Shown here: positions 43,458 to 52,897 of the stretch, one piece after another | Numbering within the stretch: the stretch's first letter is position 1 | How the letters are laid out: each line of letters opens with the position of its first letter | From: Pseudomonas fluorescens | GTDB lineage: Bacteria; Pseudomonadota; Gammaproteobacteria; Pseudomonadales; Pseudomonadaceae | DNA: 64,000 bases | Direction: 5' to 3' | Assembly: GCF_001902145.1 (NCBI RefSeq) | Contig: NZ_MRST01000027.1 | Coordinates: 230,519-294,518 of the forward strand | Notes under the pieces: generated by a model | Told to the model about the DNA's origin: nothing | What the model saw: only the letters and a program-made list of their open reading frames with translations | Databases searched by the model: none | Position numbers and translations under genes: made by a program

Positions 43458-46400
43458 ATGCTCGGGCTGGTAAAGACCGCACTGCAAAAGCCGTACACCT
43501 TCATCGTGCTGGCTATATTCATCTGCATCATCGGGCCCATGGCGGCCCTGCGCACGCCCACGGATGTTTTTCCCGATATCGGCATTCCCGTGGTCGCCGT
43601 GGTGTGGCAGTACAACGGCCTGTCTCCGGACGCCATGGCCGGCCGGGTGATCTACACCTACGAACGCTCCCTGAGCACCACCGTCAACGACATCGAACAT
43701 ATCGAGTCGCAATCGCTGCCCGGCATGGGCATCGTCAAGATCTTCTTCCAGCCTGGCGTCGATATACGTACCGCCAATGCCCAGGTCACGGCGGTGTCAC
43801 AGACCGTGCTCAAGCAAATGCCACCGGGCATCACCCCGCCACTGATCCTCAACTACAGCGCCTCCACGGTGCCGATCCTGCAAATGGCGTTCTCCAGCCC
43901 CAGCCTTTCGGAAGCCAAAATTCGCGACCTGGTGCAGAACAATATCCGCCTGCCCTTGAGCGCCCTGCCCGGCCTGGCCATGCCCACCCCAATGGGTGGC
44001 AAGCAACGGCAGATCACCCTCGACCTCGACCCTCAAGCCCTGGCCGCCAAAGGCTTGTCGGCCCAGGATGTGGGCAATGCCCTGGCGCTGCAGAACCAGA
44101 TCATCCCGGTGGGCACCGCCAAGCTCGGCCCCAACGAATACACGATCCTGCTCAACAACAGCCCCAAGGCCATCGATGAACTCAACGACCTGCCGATCAA
44201 AACCGTCGACGGGGCGTTGATCACCATCGGCCAAGTGGCCCATGTGCGCGACGGTTCACCACCGCAAACCAATATCGTGCGGGTCGACGGCCATCGCGCC
44301 GTGCTGATGCCGGCGCTGAAAAACGGCAGCATTTCCACGCTGTCGATCATCGACGGTATCCGGCAGATGCTGCCGCGCATCAACGAAACCTTGCCACCGT
44401 CGCTGAAAACCTCGCTGCTGGGCGATGCCTCGGTGTTCGTCAAGCAGTCGGTGGGCAGCGTGGCCCAGGAAGGCATCATTGCCGCACTGCTCACCAGTGC
44501 GATGATCCTGCTGTTTCTCGGCAGTTGGCGCTCGACCTTGATCATCGCCGCGTCGATTCCCCTGGCAGTGCTGTCGGCCATCGCGCTGTTGGCCGTCAGT
44601 GGGCAAACCCTCAACGTGATGACGTTGGGCGGGCTGGCGTTGGCGGTGGGCATCCTGGTGGACGACGCCACGGTGACCATCGAAAACATCAACTGGCACC
44701 TGGAGCAAGGCAAGGCGGTGAAGGCCGCGATTCTCGACGGCGCCGCGCAAATCGTCGGCCCGGCGTTCGTCTCGCTGTTGTGCATCTGCATCGTGTTCGT
44801 GCCGATGTTTCTGCTGCAAGGCATCGCCGGTTATCTGTTCCGGCCAATGGCGCTGGCAGTGATCTTTGCCATGGCCAGTTCGTTCATTCTCTCGCGCACC
44901 CTGGTGCCGACGCTGGCGATGTTTTTGCTCAAGCCGCACAGGCCAGAGCAAGGCGTGGGGCACCATCCCGAAGACGAATTCATCAACCATCATGAAGGTG
45001 AGCAACACGCGAAACCGCGCAATGCGTTGCTGCAATCGGTGCTGAATTTCCAACAGGGTTTTGAGCGCCACTTCTCCAATATCCGTGACACTTACCATGG
45101 TGTGCTCACATTGGCACTGGGCGCACGCAAGCGCTTCATTGTCGGGTTCCTGGCCTGCGTACTCGCGTCGTTCCTGCTGTTGCCGAGCCTGGGCCAGGAC
45201 TTTTTCCCGGCCACCGATGCGGGTGCCTTGGCCCTGCATGTGCGCTTGCCACTGGGCACGCGCATCGAAGAAAGTGCCGCGGCGTTCGATCGCATCGAAG
45301 CACGGATCCGCGAGGTCATCCCCGCCGAAGAACTGGACACCATCGTCGACAATATTGGCATTCCGCTCAGCGGCATCGACATGGCCTACAGCAGCAGCGG
45401 CACCATCGGCCCGCAGGACGGTGACATCCAGGTCAGCTTGAAAACGCACCACGCGCCCACCGCCGACTATGTGAAAAAACTGCGTGAAGCCCTGCCGCAA
45501 AGTTTCCCCGGCAGCCACTTTGCGTTCCTGCCGGCGGACATCAGCAGCCAGATCCTCAACTTCGGCGCTCCCGCCCCTCTGGACGTCAAAATCTCCGGGC
45601 GCAATGACGCGGAAAACCGCGCCTATGCCGTCGAGCTTGAACGGCGCTTGCAACATGTACCGGGGATTGCCGACCTGCGCATCCAGCAGTCCACCGGCTA
45701 CCCCTCGCTGCAAGTAAACGTGGACCGTATGCGCGCCAATGGCCTGGGCATCACCGAGCGTGACGTCACCAACAGCATGGTCGCCTCCCTCGCCGGCAGC
45801 TCGCAAACCGCGCCGACCTTCTGGCTCAACCCGGCCAACGGCGTGTCTTACTCCATCGTCGCCGCCACCCCGCAATACCGCCTCGACAGCCTGCCGTCCC
45901 TGGAAGCGCTGCCAGTGACCGGTGCCGATGGGCAGGCGCAAATTCTCGGCGGCGTGGCAACCATCTCCCGGGTACAGAGCCCTGCCGTGGTGACCCACTA
46001 CAACATCGAGCCGACCCTGGACCTGTACGCCAACGTGCAAGGCCGCGACCTCGGCGGTGTGGCCCGCGATGTGCAAAAGGTGCTGGATGACACTGCGTCC
46101 ATGCGCCCCAAAGGCGCGACCATCAGCCTGCACGGGCAGATCGATGCGCTGCATGAGGCGTTCAGTGGTTTGAGCTTCGGACTGCTTGGCGCGGTGGTGC
46201 TGATCTACTTGCTGATCGTGGTCAACTTCCAGTCATGGGCCGACCCCTTTGTGATCATCACGGCGTTGCCGGCAGCATTGGCGGGCATCGTGTGGATGCT
46301 GTTCCTCAGTGGCACCTCGTTGTCGGTGCCAGCACTCACCGGTGCCATCTTGTGCATGGGCGTGGCGACCGCCAACTCGATTCTGGTGGTGAGCTTCTGC

Positions 46401-46679
46401 CGTGAGCGCCTGGCCGAACATGGCGATGCGTTGAAAGCCGCGCTGGAAGCCGGCTATACGCGCTTTCGCCCGGTGTGCATGACCGCCCTGGCAATGATCA
46501 TCGGCATGCTGCCCCTGGCCATTTCCGAGGAGCAGAACGCCCCGCTCGGCCGGGCTGTCATCGGTGGTTTGATCTTTGCCACCATCGCCACTTTGTTGTT
46601 TGTTCCCGTGGTCTTCAGCCTGGTCCACGGTCGTCATCCTACTCGCGCAACTGCTGGAGAAACGCCCCATGTCGCCTGA
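43458..46679 (+). CDS. RND efflux permease
   Basis: 1073 residues from the ATG at 43458 behind GGAG. Twelve helices with two large periplasmic loops; helix 4 carries the proton-relay pair in GILVDDATVTIENI. A hydrophilic insert (RPEQGVGHHPEDEFINHHEG, near 495-515) lies in the central cytoplasmic segment. In length and motifs it belongs to the AcrB/HAE1-like group, but the operon order (permease, adaptor, outer-membrane factor) differs from the usual adaptor-permease order. The substrate is unknown. Confidence 0.9.
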   Translation: MLGLVKTALQKPYTFIVLAIFICIIGPMAALRTPTDVFPDIGIPVVAVVWQYNGLSPDAMAGRVIYTYERSLSTTVNDIEHIESQSLPGMGIVKIFFQPGVDIRTANAQVTAVSQTVLKQMPPGITPPLILNYSASTVPILQMAFSSPSLSEAKIRDLVQNNIRLPLSALPGLAMPTPMGGKQRQITLDLDPQALAAKGLSAQDVGNALALQNQIIPVGTAKLGPNEYTILLNNSPKAIDELNDLPIKTVDGALITIGQVAHVRDGSPPQTNIVRVDGHRAVLMPALKNGSISTLSIIDGIRQMLPRINETLPPSLKTSLLGDASVFVKQSVGSVAQEGIIAALLTSAMILLFLGSWRSTLIIAASIPLAVLSAIALLAVSGQTLNVMTLGGLALAVGILVDDATVTIENINWHLEQGKAVKAAILDGAAQIVGPAFVSLLCICIVFVPMFLLQGIAGYLFRPMALAVIFAMASSFILSRTLVPTLAMFLLKPHRPEQGVGHHPEDEFINHHEGEQHAKPRNALLQSVLNFQQGFERHFSNIRDTYHGVLTLALGARKRFIVGFLACVLASFLLLPSLGQDFFPATDAGALALHVRLPLGTRIEESAAAFDRIEARIREVIPAEELDTIVDNIGIPLSGIDMAYSSSGTIGPQDGDIQVSLKTHHAPTADYVKKLREALPQSFPGSHFAFLPADISSQILNFGAPAPLDVKISGRNDAENRAYAVELERRLQHVPGIADLRIQQSTGYPSLQVNVDRMRANGLGITERDVTNSMVASLAGSSQTAPTFWLNPANGVSYSIVAATPQYRLDSLPSLEALPVTGADGQAQILGGVATISRVQSPAVVTHYNIEPTLDLYANVQGRDLGGVARDVQKVLDDTASMRPKGATISLHGQIDALHEAFSGLSFGLLGAVVLIYLLIVVNFQSWADPFVIITALPAALAGIVWMLFLSGTSLSVPALTGAILCMGVATANSILVVSFCRERLAEHGDALKAALEAGYTRFRPVCMTALAMIIGMLPLAISEEQNAPLGRAVIGGLIFATIATLLFVPVVFSLVHGRHPTRATAGETPHVA

Positions 46680-47838
46680 TCAAAAACCCTCGCGCAAGCG
46701 TCTGATGCTCATGGGTGCCGGTGGCCTGACGTTGGCTGCCCTGTTAGTCGCCAGCGGCCTGCACGCACGTACGCTGCACGAGCAGTCGGTCACCGCCTGG
46801 ACCGAAGCCGCCGCCGTCCCGCAGGTGATGGTGTTCCAACCCAAGCCAAACGCCGGCGGTGACACCCTGCGCCTGCCCGCCCACCTGGAGGCATGGAGCA
46901 AGGCGGCGATCCATGCGCGGGTCAGCGGCTACTTGAAGGACTGGAAAGTCGACATCGGAGCCCAGGTCAAGGCCGGGCAAATCCTCGCCGAAATCGACAG
47001 CCCCGACCTCGACCAACAACTGGCCCAGGCCCATGCCCGCCTGATCCAGCAGCAAGCCAATGCACGCCTGGCAGCCACCACGGCGACCCGCTGGCAAAAC
47101 CTGCTGGCCAGCCATTCGGTATCGCGCCAGGACGCCGATGAGAAAACCTCCAACGCCGCAGCCGCCAAGGCCAACACCGAAGCCGCGGCAGCGGACTACG
47201 CACGACTGTGCGCCCTGGAAAGCTATAAGACCCTTCGAGCGCCATTCGCTGGCACCATCACCGCCCGCAACACGGACATCGGCCAGTTGATCAAGGCCGA
47301 TAACGCCAGCGATCCGGAACTGTTCAACATTGCCGACACCCACCAATTGCGCTTGTACGTGCCGGTGCCGCAGAACTATGCAGCGGTGATTCATACGGGC
47401 CTTGAGGCTGAACTGACCGTCCCTGAGCACCCCGGCGAGCACTTCAAGGCACGCCTGATCGGTGACTCCACTGCCATCGACCGCCGCTCTGGCACCCTGC
47501 TCGCCCAGTTCGTTGCCGACAACCCCAACGGCGAACTGCTGCCAGGCGATTACGCCGAAGTCACCCTGCCGATTCCGGCCGATACCCGTGGCGTGAGCAT
47601 CCCGGCCAGCGCCTTGATCTTCCGCGCCCAGGGCACCCAGGTTGCGGTACTGGACGGTCGCAACCATGTGCACCTGCAAGACATTCATATTGGCCTGGAC
47701 CTCGGCGAGCGCCTGGTGATCGACCAAGGCCTGAAGCCTGCTGACCGCATCATCGACAACCCGCCCGACGCTCTGCGCGAAGGCGACCCGGTGCAACTGG
47801 CCGACGCCTTGGGAGGTGCGCATGCGCCCAAGGCTTAA
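46669..47838 (+). CDS. RND adaptor (membrane fusion protein)
   Basis: 389 residues; the ATG at 46669 overlaps the permease end by 11 bases and has GGAGA upstream. One N-terminal helix (about 12-30), then the lipoyl/barrel parts (AHLEAWSKAAIHARVSGYLKDWKVDIGAQVKAGQILAEID), an alpha hairpin (about 105-165), and LRAPFAGTITARNTDIGQLI. It bridges permease and outer-membrane channel in the periplasm. Confidence 0.92.
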   Translation: MSPDQKPSRKRLMLMGAGGLTLAALLVASGLHARTLHEQSVTAWTEAAAVPQVMVFQPKPNAGGDTLRLPAHLEAWSKAAIHARVSGYLKDWKVDIGAQVKAGQILAEIDSPDLDQQLAQAHARLIQQQANARLAATTATRWQNLLASHSVSRQDADEKTSNAAAAKANTEAAAADYARLCALESYKTLRAPFAGTITARNTDIGQLIKADNASDPELFNIADTHQLRLYVPVPQNYAAVIHTGLEAELTVPEHPGEHFKARLIGDSTAIDRRSGTLLAQFVADNPNGELLPGDYAEVTLPIPADTRGVSIPASALIFRAQGTQVAVLDGRNHVHLQDIHIGLDLGERLVIDQGLKPADRIIDNPPDALREGDPVQLADALGGAHAPKA

Positions 47839-49237
47839 GCCGCTGGCGGCACTGATGGTGCTGGCGTTGCAGGGTTGCTCGATGGCGCCCACCTATACAG
47901 TGCCGTCGATTGACCTGCCCGCCCACTACCGCGAACAAACCAGCGATGGCCCCTGGCACAGCGCGCAACCGTCGGATCAACTGGCGCCCCAGTGGTGGCA
48001 GCTTTACAACGATTCGCGCCTGAACGCGCTGCAACAGCAACTGCTCAAGGCCAACCCGGACCTGGCCGCGGCGCTGGCGCACTTCGATGCGTCCCAGGCC
48101 TACGCCAGTCAACTGCACGCGGGCCTTTTCCCGCAAATCACCGCCAGCGCGCAACCGCTGCGCCAACGTCAATCGGATTCACGACCGCTACGCGGCACTA
48201 CACAGCCGTCGGTGTACAACAGCAATACCGCTGGGTTCTCCCTGGGTTACGACCTCGACCTGTGGGGCAGAATCCGCAACCAGGTCGCTGCGGGCGATGC
48301 CCAGGCGCAAGCGTCCTTTGATGATCTGGCGGTGGTGCGCCTGAGCCTGCAACAGCAGTTGGCGAGCCTGTATGTGCAGCTCAATGGGCTGGATGCACAG
48401 GGCCGAATCCTCAACACGTCGTTGCAGGACTTCAGCCAAGCGTTGCAACTGACCCGCAGCCGTTATGAAGGCCAGATTGCGTCGGAACTGGACCTGACCC
48501 GCGCGCAAAACCAACTAGCCGAAGCCAAGGCGCAGCTGGACGAAGTGCGTGGCCAGCGCAACCTCGCCGAGCATGCCATCGGCGAATTGGTGGGCGTGAC
48601 GGCCAGTGATTTTTCATTGCCGCCCAGCCCGCAGTTAATGGCGTTGCCAAGCATTCCGGCGCAGTTGCCCAGCCACCTGCTGCAGCGTCGCCCGGATATC
48701 GCCGCGGCTGAAAGACGGGTGTTTGCGGCCAACGCAACGATCGGCGTGGCCAAGGCGGCGTGGTTCCCGGATTTCAGTTTGACCGGTGTGCTGGGCGGGC
48801 AGACCCAAGGCGTTGGCAACCTGCTGTCCGCTGGCAACCGGTATTGGGCACTGGGGCCACTGATGAATCTGCCGATCTTCGACGGCGGGCGCTTGAGCGC
48901 CAATGAGCGCCAGGCCAAGGCCGAGTTCGAAGAGGCCTCGGCACAGTACCGTAGCCACGTATTGAAAGCCGTGCGTGAAGTGGAAGATAACCTCGCGCAA
49001 CTGCGGGATTTGCAGCAGCAAGCCGAGGACGAGCAAGCGGCGGCAGATGCGGCGCAACATACCCAGGCCTTGGCGATGAACAGCTATCAGGCCGGGGCGG
49101 TGAGTTACCTGGATGTAGTCACCGCCCAAACTGCCGCCCTGCAGGCGCAGAGGACGTTGCAAGCGGTGCAGACCCGGCAGTTGCAGGCGAGTGTGGGACT
49201 TTTGACCGCAGTCGGCGGCGGCTGGCAGCCGAGTTAA
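47822..49237 (+). CDS. Outer-membrane efflux lipoprotein (NodT family)
   Basis: 471 residues. The ATG at 47822 follows GGGAGG and lies inside the end of the adaptor gene. Lipobox LQGCS gives an acylated outer-membrane channel of the TolC/OprM type, with two OEP repeats (about 60-250 and 265-455: LLQRRPDIAAAERRVFAANA is the typical centre). It completes the tripartite pump. Confidence 0.93.
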   Translation: MRPRLKPLAALMVLALQGCSMAPTYTVPSIDLPAHYREQTSDGPWHSAQPSDQLAPQWWQLYNDSRLNALQQQLLKANPDLAAALAHFDASQAYASQLHAGLFPQITASAQPLRQRQSDSRPLRGTTQPSVYNSNTAGFSLGYDLDLWGRIRNQVAAGDAQAQASFDDLAVVRLSLQQQLASLYVQLNGLDAQGRILNTSLQDFSQALQLTRSRYEGQIASELDLTRAQNQLAEAKAQLDEVRGQRNLAEHAIGELVGVTASDFSLPPSPQLMALPSIPAQLPSHLLQRRPDIAAAERRVFAANATIGVAKAAWFPDFSLTGVLGGQTQGVGNLLSAGNRYWALGPLMNLPIFDGGRLSANERQAKAEFEEASAQYRSHVLKAVREVEDNLAQLRDLQQQAEDEQAAADAAQHTQALAMNSYQAGAVSYLDVVTAQTAALQAQRTLQAVQTRQLQASVGLLTAVGGGWQPS

Positions 49238-49242
49238 TACCC

Positions 49243-49342
49243 TGTAGGAGCGAGCTTGCTCGCGAAAAACCCACAGGCACCGCGTTTTCTCAGGAAGCAC
49301 GCGTTATCGTTGGCGTTTTTCGCGAGCAAGCTCGCTCCTACA
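49243..49342. repeat. REPIN after the efflux operon
   Basis: 100-bp paired REP, between the convergent efflux and M20 hydrolase genes; it can act as a transcript-end hairpin for both. Confidence 0.9.
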
Positions 49343-49356
49343 TTTTTTAGCGCATT

Positions 49357-50640
49357 TCAGGCCGCGAGTTTGCCGCTGGCGATGGCCGCTGAAGCGGCTA
49401 CCATGGCGCGCAACAACACCGCACACCCCGCCGCCAAGTCATCCGGTGCGGCGTTCTCGATTTCGTTATGGCTGATACCACCTTCACACGGCACGAAGAT
49501 CATCCCCGCCGGGCCCAGCTCAGCCACGAAGATCGCGTCGTGCCCTGCCCCGCTGACGATGTCCATGTTCGACAGACCCAGGCCATTCGCGGCATCGCGC
49601 ACCGCCTCCACACAGCCTTTGTCAAAGTACAGCGGCGGGAAATCGGCGGTGGGTTCCATCTCATAAGTCAGACCATGTTTGGCACAGGTGTCGTCGATCA
49701 CCTGGCGCACCTGGGCAATCATCGAATCCAGCCGTGCCGGTTCCAAGTGACGAAAATCCAGGGTCATGCGCACTTCACCGGGAATCACGTTGCGCGATCC
49801 CGGATACGCTTGCAGGCAACCCACCGTGCCGCATGCATGGGGCTGGTGCGCCAACGCCGCCGCGTTCACGGCGGCCACCACCGCCGCCGCGCCTACCAGG
49901 GCATCCTTGCGCAAGTGCATGGGTGTAGGGCCGGCATGGGCTTCAACACCGCGCAGCTTCAGGTCAAACCACTTTTGCCCGAGGGCGCCGAGCACCACGC
50001 CGATGGTTTTGTGTTCATCCTCCAGAATCGGCCCTTGTTCGATATGGGCCTCGAAATACGCGCCGACCTTATGCCCGCTGACCGGCCGCGTTCCGGCATA
50101 GCCAATCGCGTTCAACGCATCCCCCACGCTGACGCCGTCCGCATCGACCTTGGCCAGGGTATCGGCCAGGCTGAACTTCTCGGCAAACACCCCTGAGCCC
50201 ATCATGCACGGCGGGAAGCGCGAGCCTTCTTCGTTGGTCCATACCACCACTTCCAGCGGCGCCTCGGTTTCCACATTAAGGTCGTTGAGGGTGCGCAGCA
50301 CTTCCACACCGGCCAGCACGCCGAAGCAACCGTCGAACTTGCCGCCGGTGGGCTGGGTGTCGATGTGGCTGCCGGTCATCACCGGTGGCAGGTCGGGATT
50401 GCGGCCGGGGCGGCGCGCGAAAATATTGCCGATGCCGTCGATGGTGACCGTGCAACCGGCAGCTTCGCACCACTGCACGAAGAGGTCGCGGGCCTTGCGG
50501 TCGAGGTCGGTGAGGGCCAGGCGACACACCCCGCCTTTGGCGGTGGCGCCGAGCTGGGCCAGGTCCATCAGCGACTGCCACAGGCGGTCGCGGTTGATGT
50601 GCTGATGGGTCGATTGCAGAACGTCGAGGGCAGCGTTCAT
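49357..50640 (-). CDS. N-carbamoyl-beta-alanine amidohydrolase (M20 family)
   Basis: 427 residues. Zinc-binding residues in GSHIDTQPTGGKFDGCFG and VVWTNEEGSRF; dimerisation-domain histidine in GVEAHAGPTP; PCEGGISHNEIE near the end holds the last ligand. The family (HyuC/AmaB) hydrolyses N-carbamoyl amino acids. Its place next to an NCS1 permease and dihydropyrimidinase makes N-carbamoyl-beta-alanine the likely substrate, the last step of reductive pyrimidine breakdown, giving beta-alanine, CO2 and ammonia. An allantoate amidohydrolase role is less likely. Confidence 0.88.
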   Translation of the reverse strand: MNAALDVLQSTHQHINRDRLWQSLMDLAQLGATAKGGVCRLALTDLDRKARDLFVQWCEAAGCTVTIDGIGNIFARRPGRNPDLPPVMTGSHIDTQPTGGKFDGCFGVLAGVEVLRTLNDLNVETEAPLEVVVWTNEEGSRFPPCMMGSGVFAEKFSLADTLAKVDADGVSVGDALNAIGYAGTRPVSGHKVGAYFEAHIEQGPILEDEHKTIGVVLGALGQKWFDLKLRGVEAHAGPTPMHLRKDALVGAAAVVAAVNAAALAHQPHACGTVGCLQAYPGSRNVIPGEVRMTLDFRHLEPARLDSMIAQVRQVIDDTCAKHGLTYEMEPTADFPPLYFDKGCVEAVRDAANGLGLSNMDIVSGAGHDAIFVAELGPAGMIFVPCEGGISHNEIENAAPDDLAAGCAVLLRAMVAASAAIASGKLAA

Positions 50641-50706
50641 GGGGATCTCCTCAGGCTACAGGTTCTTATGAGTCGGCTCGATTCAACTGTGTAAAGAAGT
50701 CAAAAA

Positions 50707-50796
50707 TGTGGGAGCGGGCTTGCTCGCGAAAGCGGTGTATCAGTCACCAAAAATGTCGCTTGGACTACCGCATTCGCGAGCAAGCCCGCTCCCACA
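50707..50796. repeat. REPIN of the GAGCGGGCTTGCTCGC type
   Basis: TGTGGGAGCGGGCTTGCTCG and its inverse around about 40 bases, 90 bp overall. It is a different sequence class from the TGTAGGAGCGAGC elements and splits the permease-hydrolase pair. Confidence 0.88.
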
Positions 50797-50817
50797 TTTG
50801 GATTGCATTTCAACGAA

Positions 50818-52305
50818 TTACAACGGGGCCTTGGCGGTGATCGGGCTCGCCCCGCGCTTGGCATTCAAGCCGTAATACAACACCCCGCCCAACGCCGAGC
50901 CGGTGAACCAGCCGTAGCTGTAGAACCAGCTGAACGCATCGCTGCCCAACGACAGCAGCGTCAGCACCACCGGTACGCCAAAGGCGATAAAGCCGCTCCA
51001 GTTCCAGGCCGGGTACACGTCGTCGCGGTACAGGCCGGCCAGGTCCAGCTGTTGTCTGCGAGTAATGAAGTAGTCCACCACCATGATCCCGGCAATCGGC
51101 CCCAGCAGGCTCGAATAGCCGAGCAGCCAGTTGGAATAGACGGTTTCAAGACTCACGTCCGAGACGATCAGCCCGAGTTTTTTCAGCAGTTCATGGGCCA
51201 TCAGCGCCAGCCCTACCAGGCCGGTGAGGATCACCGCCGTGGTGCGGTTGATCAGCTTGGGCGCGATGTTCTGAAAGTCGTTGGTGGGCGAGACGATGTT
51301 TGCCGCGGTATTGGTGGACAAGGTCGCGACGATGATCAGCGCCATGGCGATGGCCACCCACACCGGGCTCTGGATATGACCAATCAGGCTCACCGGGTCG
51401 GAGACGCTCACCCCCACCAGTTTCACCGAGGCGGCGGTCATGACCACGCCAAGGGCGGCGAACAGGAACATGGTCAGCGGCAAGCCGAAGATCTGCCCGA
51501 GGATCTGATCTTTCTGGCTCTTGGCGTAGCGGCTGAAATCAGGAATGTTCAATGACAACGTGGCCCAGAAACCCACCATCGCCGTGAGCCCCGCCATGAA
51601 GTAACCCGTGAGACTTGCGCCTTCGGGGCGCTTGGGTGGAATAGCCATCAGCTCGCTGAGGGACACGTTGGGCATCGCCCATACCAGCAGCCCAATTCCC
51701 ACTGCGACCAACAGCGGCGCCGACAAGGTTTCCAGGCGCTTGATCGACTCGGCGCCGCGCAGCACCACCCACAGGTTCAGGCACCAGAACAGCATGAAAC
51801 CGATCACCTCACCGGTACCGCCGAGGGCTTTCCAGCCGTCGAAAATCGAGCCCAGGAACAGGTGGATCGCCAGCCCGCCGAACATCGTCTGGATACCAAA
51901 CCAGCCGCAGGCCACCAGCGCGCGGATCAGGCACGGTACGTTGGAGCCGAGGATGCCAAAGGACGAACGCAACAGCACCGGAAACGGAATACCGTACTTG
52001 GTGCCGGGAAACGCGTTGAGGGTCAGCGGGATCAACACCACGATGTTGGCCAGCAGGATCGCCATCAGCGCCTCCCCCACCGACAGCCCGAAATACGCCG
52101 TGAGCACCCCGCCAAGGGTGTAGGTGGGTACGCAGATCGACATGCCGACCCACAGCGCCGTGATGTGCCATTTGTTCCAGGTGCGCTCGTGCACTTTGGT
52201 GGGTGCCATGTCGTGGTTGTAGCGAGGGCTGTCGAGGACGTCGGGGCCGGCGTCGAGTTCGTACAGGCCGTTGCGCTCGATAACTTGCGATCTGTTCTGT
52301 TGCAT
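50818..52305 (-). CDS. NCS1-family nucleobase permease
   Basis: 495 residues with about 12 helices. N-terminal ...HERTWNKWHITALWVGMSICVPTYTLGG is the NCS1 signature region; SFGILGSNVPCLIRALVACGWFGIQT follows. Given the neighbours it probably imports uracil, thymine or allied bases (or hydantoins) by sodium or proton symport. It is divergent from the dihydropyrimidinase gene and shares the 590-base control region. Confidence 0.9.
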   Translation of the reverse strand: MQQNRSQVIERNGLYELDAGPDVLDSPRYNHDMAPTKVHERTWNKWHITALWVGMSICVPTYTLGGVLTAYFGLSVGEALMAILLANIVVLIPLTLNAFPGTKYGIPFPVLLRSSFGILGSNVPCLIRALVACGWFGIQTMFGGLAIHLFLGSIFDGWKALGGTGEVIGFMLFWCLNLWVVLRGAESIKRLETLSAPLLVAVGIGLLVWAMPNVSLSELMAIPPKRPEGASLTGYFMAGLTAMVGFWATLSLNIPDFSRYAKSQKDQILGQIFGLPLTMFLFAALGVVMTAASVKLVGVSVSDPVSLIGHIQSPVWVAIAMALIIVATLSTNTAANIVSPTNDFQNIAPKLINRTTAVILTGLVGLALMAHELLKKLGLIVSDVSLETVYSNWLLGYSSLLGPIAGIMVVDYFITRRQQLDLAGLYRDDVYPAWNWSGFIAFGVPVVLTLLSLGSDAFSWFYSYGWFTGSALGGVLYYGLNAKRGASPITAKAPL

Positions 52306-52897
52306 GGCCGCTCCACGGTTTTTTTAAAATTATTGTTGCTCACCTGCACGCTGGGTTCAGGTGGCCGGAGTACCGCATCAACAACATGACATCCAGGTTC
52401 CGGCCAACTGCCCTTGCACTCAATAACCGTGCCGACAACCGCCTCTGAACCCGCACCACTTATATAACCTGCTGATGTTTATCAGCTTTCCAATTGAGCC
52501 TGCGGTACTTGCCGCACGCGTCAGGCTAAACAACACGCAAGTTGCCCGAACCTTCAGGTCTCAATCTGGTGCATCACAATTATTTTTATTTCTCGACGCC
52601 GTCAAGCGGCATATCTCAAGCGCCTGATTTGCAATAAGAAATATTGATCAAATCAAGAACCTGTCAAGTGCGTCAAAACAGGGTTGGTGTGCTTCATTTT
52701 GGTGAAGACAGTATTTTTACTATATGAATCAAACAGATAAAAACCTCAAAGGCTTGATAAAAATCTTCTTGCTCATTCGAAAAACTCGGGCTAGTTTCTA
52801 TTCCTGTCACCGACGACAGGAATTAACCAACCCTCGGTACGCAGTATTACAACACTTAGAACTGGCACAAGCCGGTCAAGCCTGTGAGGAACTCGAC
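52306..52897. promoter_or_regulatory. Control region of the pyrimidine cluster
   Basis: 592 bases without a gene, AT-richer than its surroundings. An inverted repeat with nine-base arms (ATTCCTGTC at 52800-52808, GACAGGAAT at 52815-52823, six bases between) is 75 bases before the dihydropyrimidinase start and could be a TetR operator or an mRNA leader hairpin. The short ORF starting at 52724 runs in frame into the gene but lacks a ribosome site. Confidence 0.55.

Noticed and set aside
44256..46154. 632-aa open frame opposite the RND permease
   Set aside because: Arg/His/Gln-rich shadow without any domain; the permease on the other strand is certain.
52724..52897. N-terminal extension of dihydropyrimidinase from 52724
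   Set aside because: The extra residues lack homology and a ribosome site; the ATG at 52898 gives the family length of 479.
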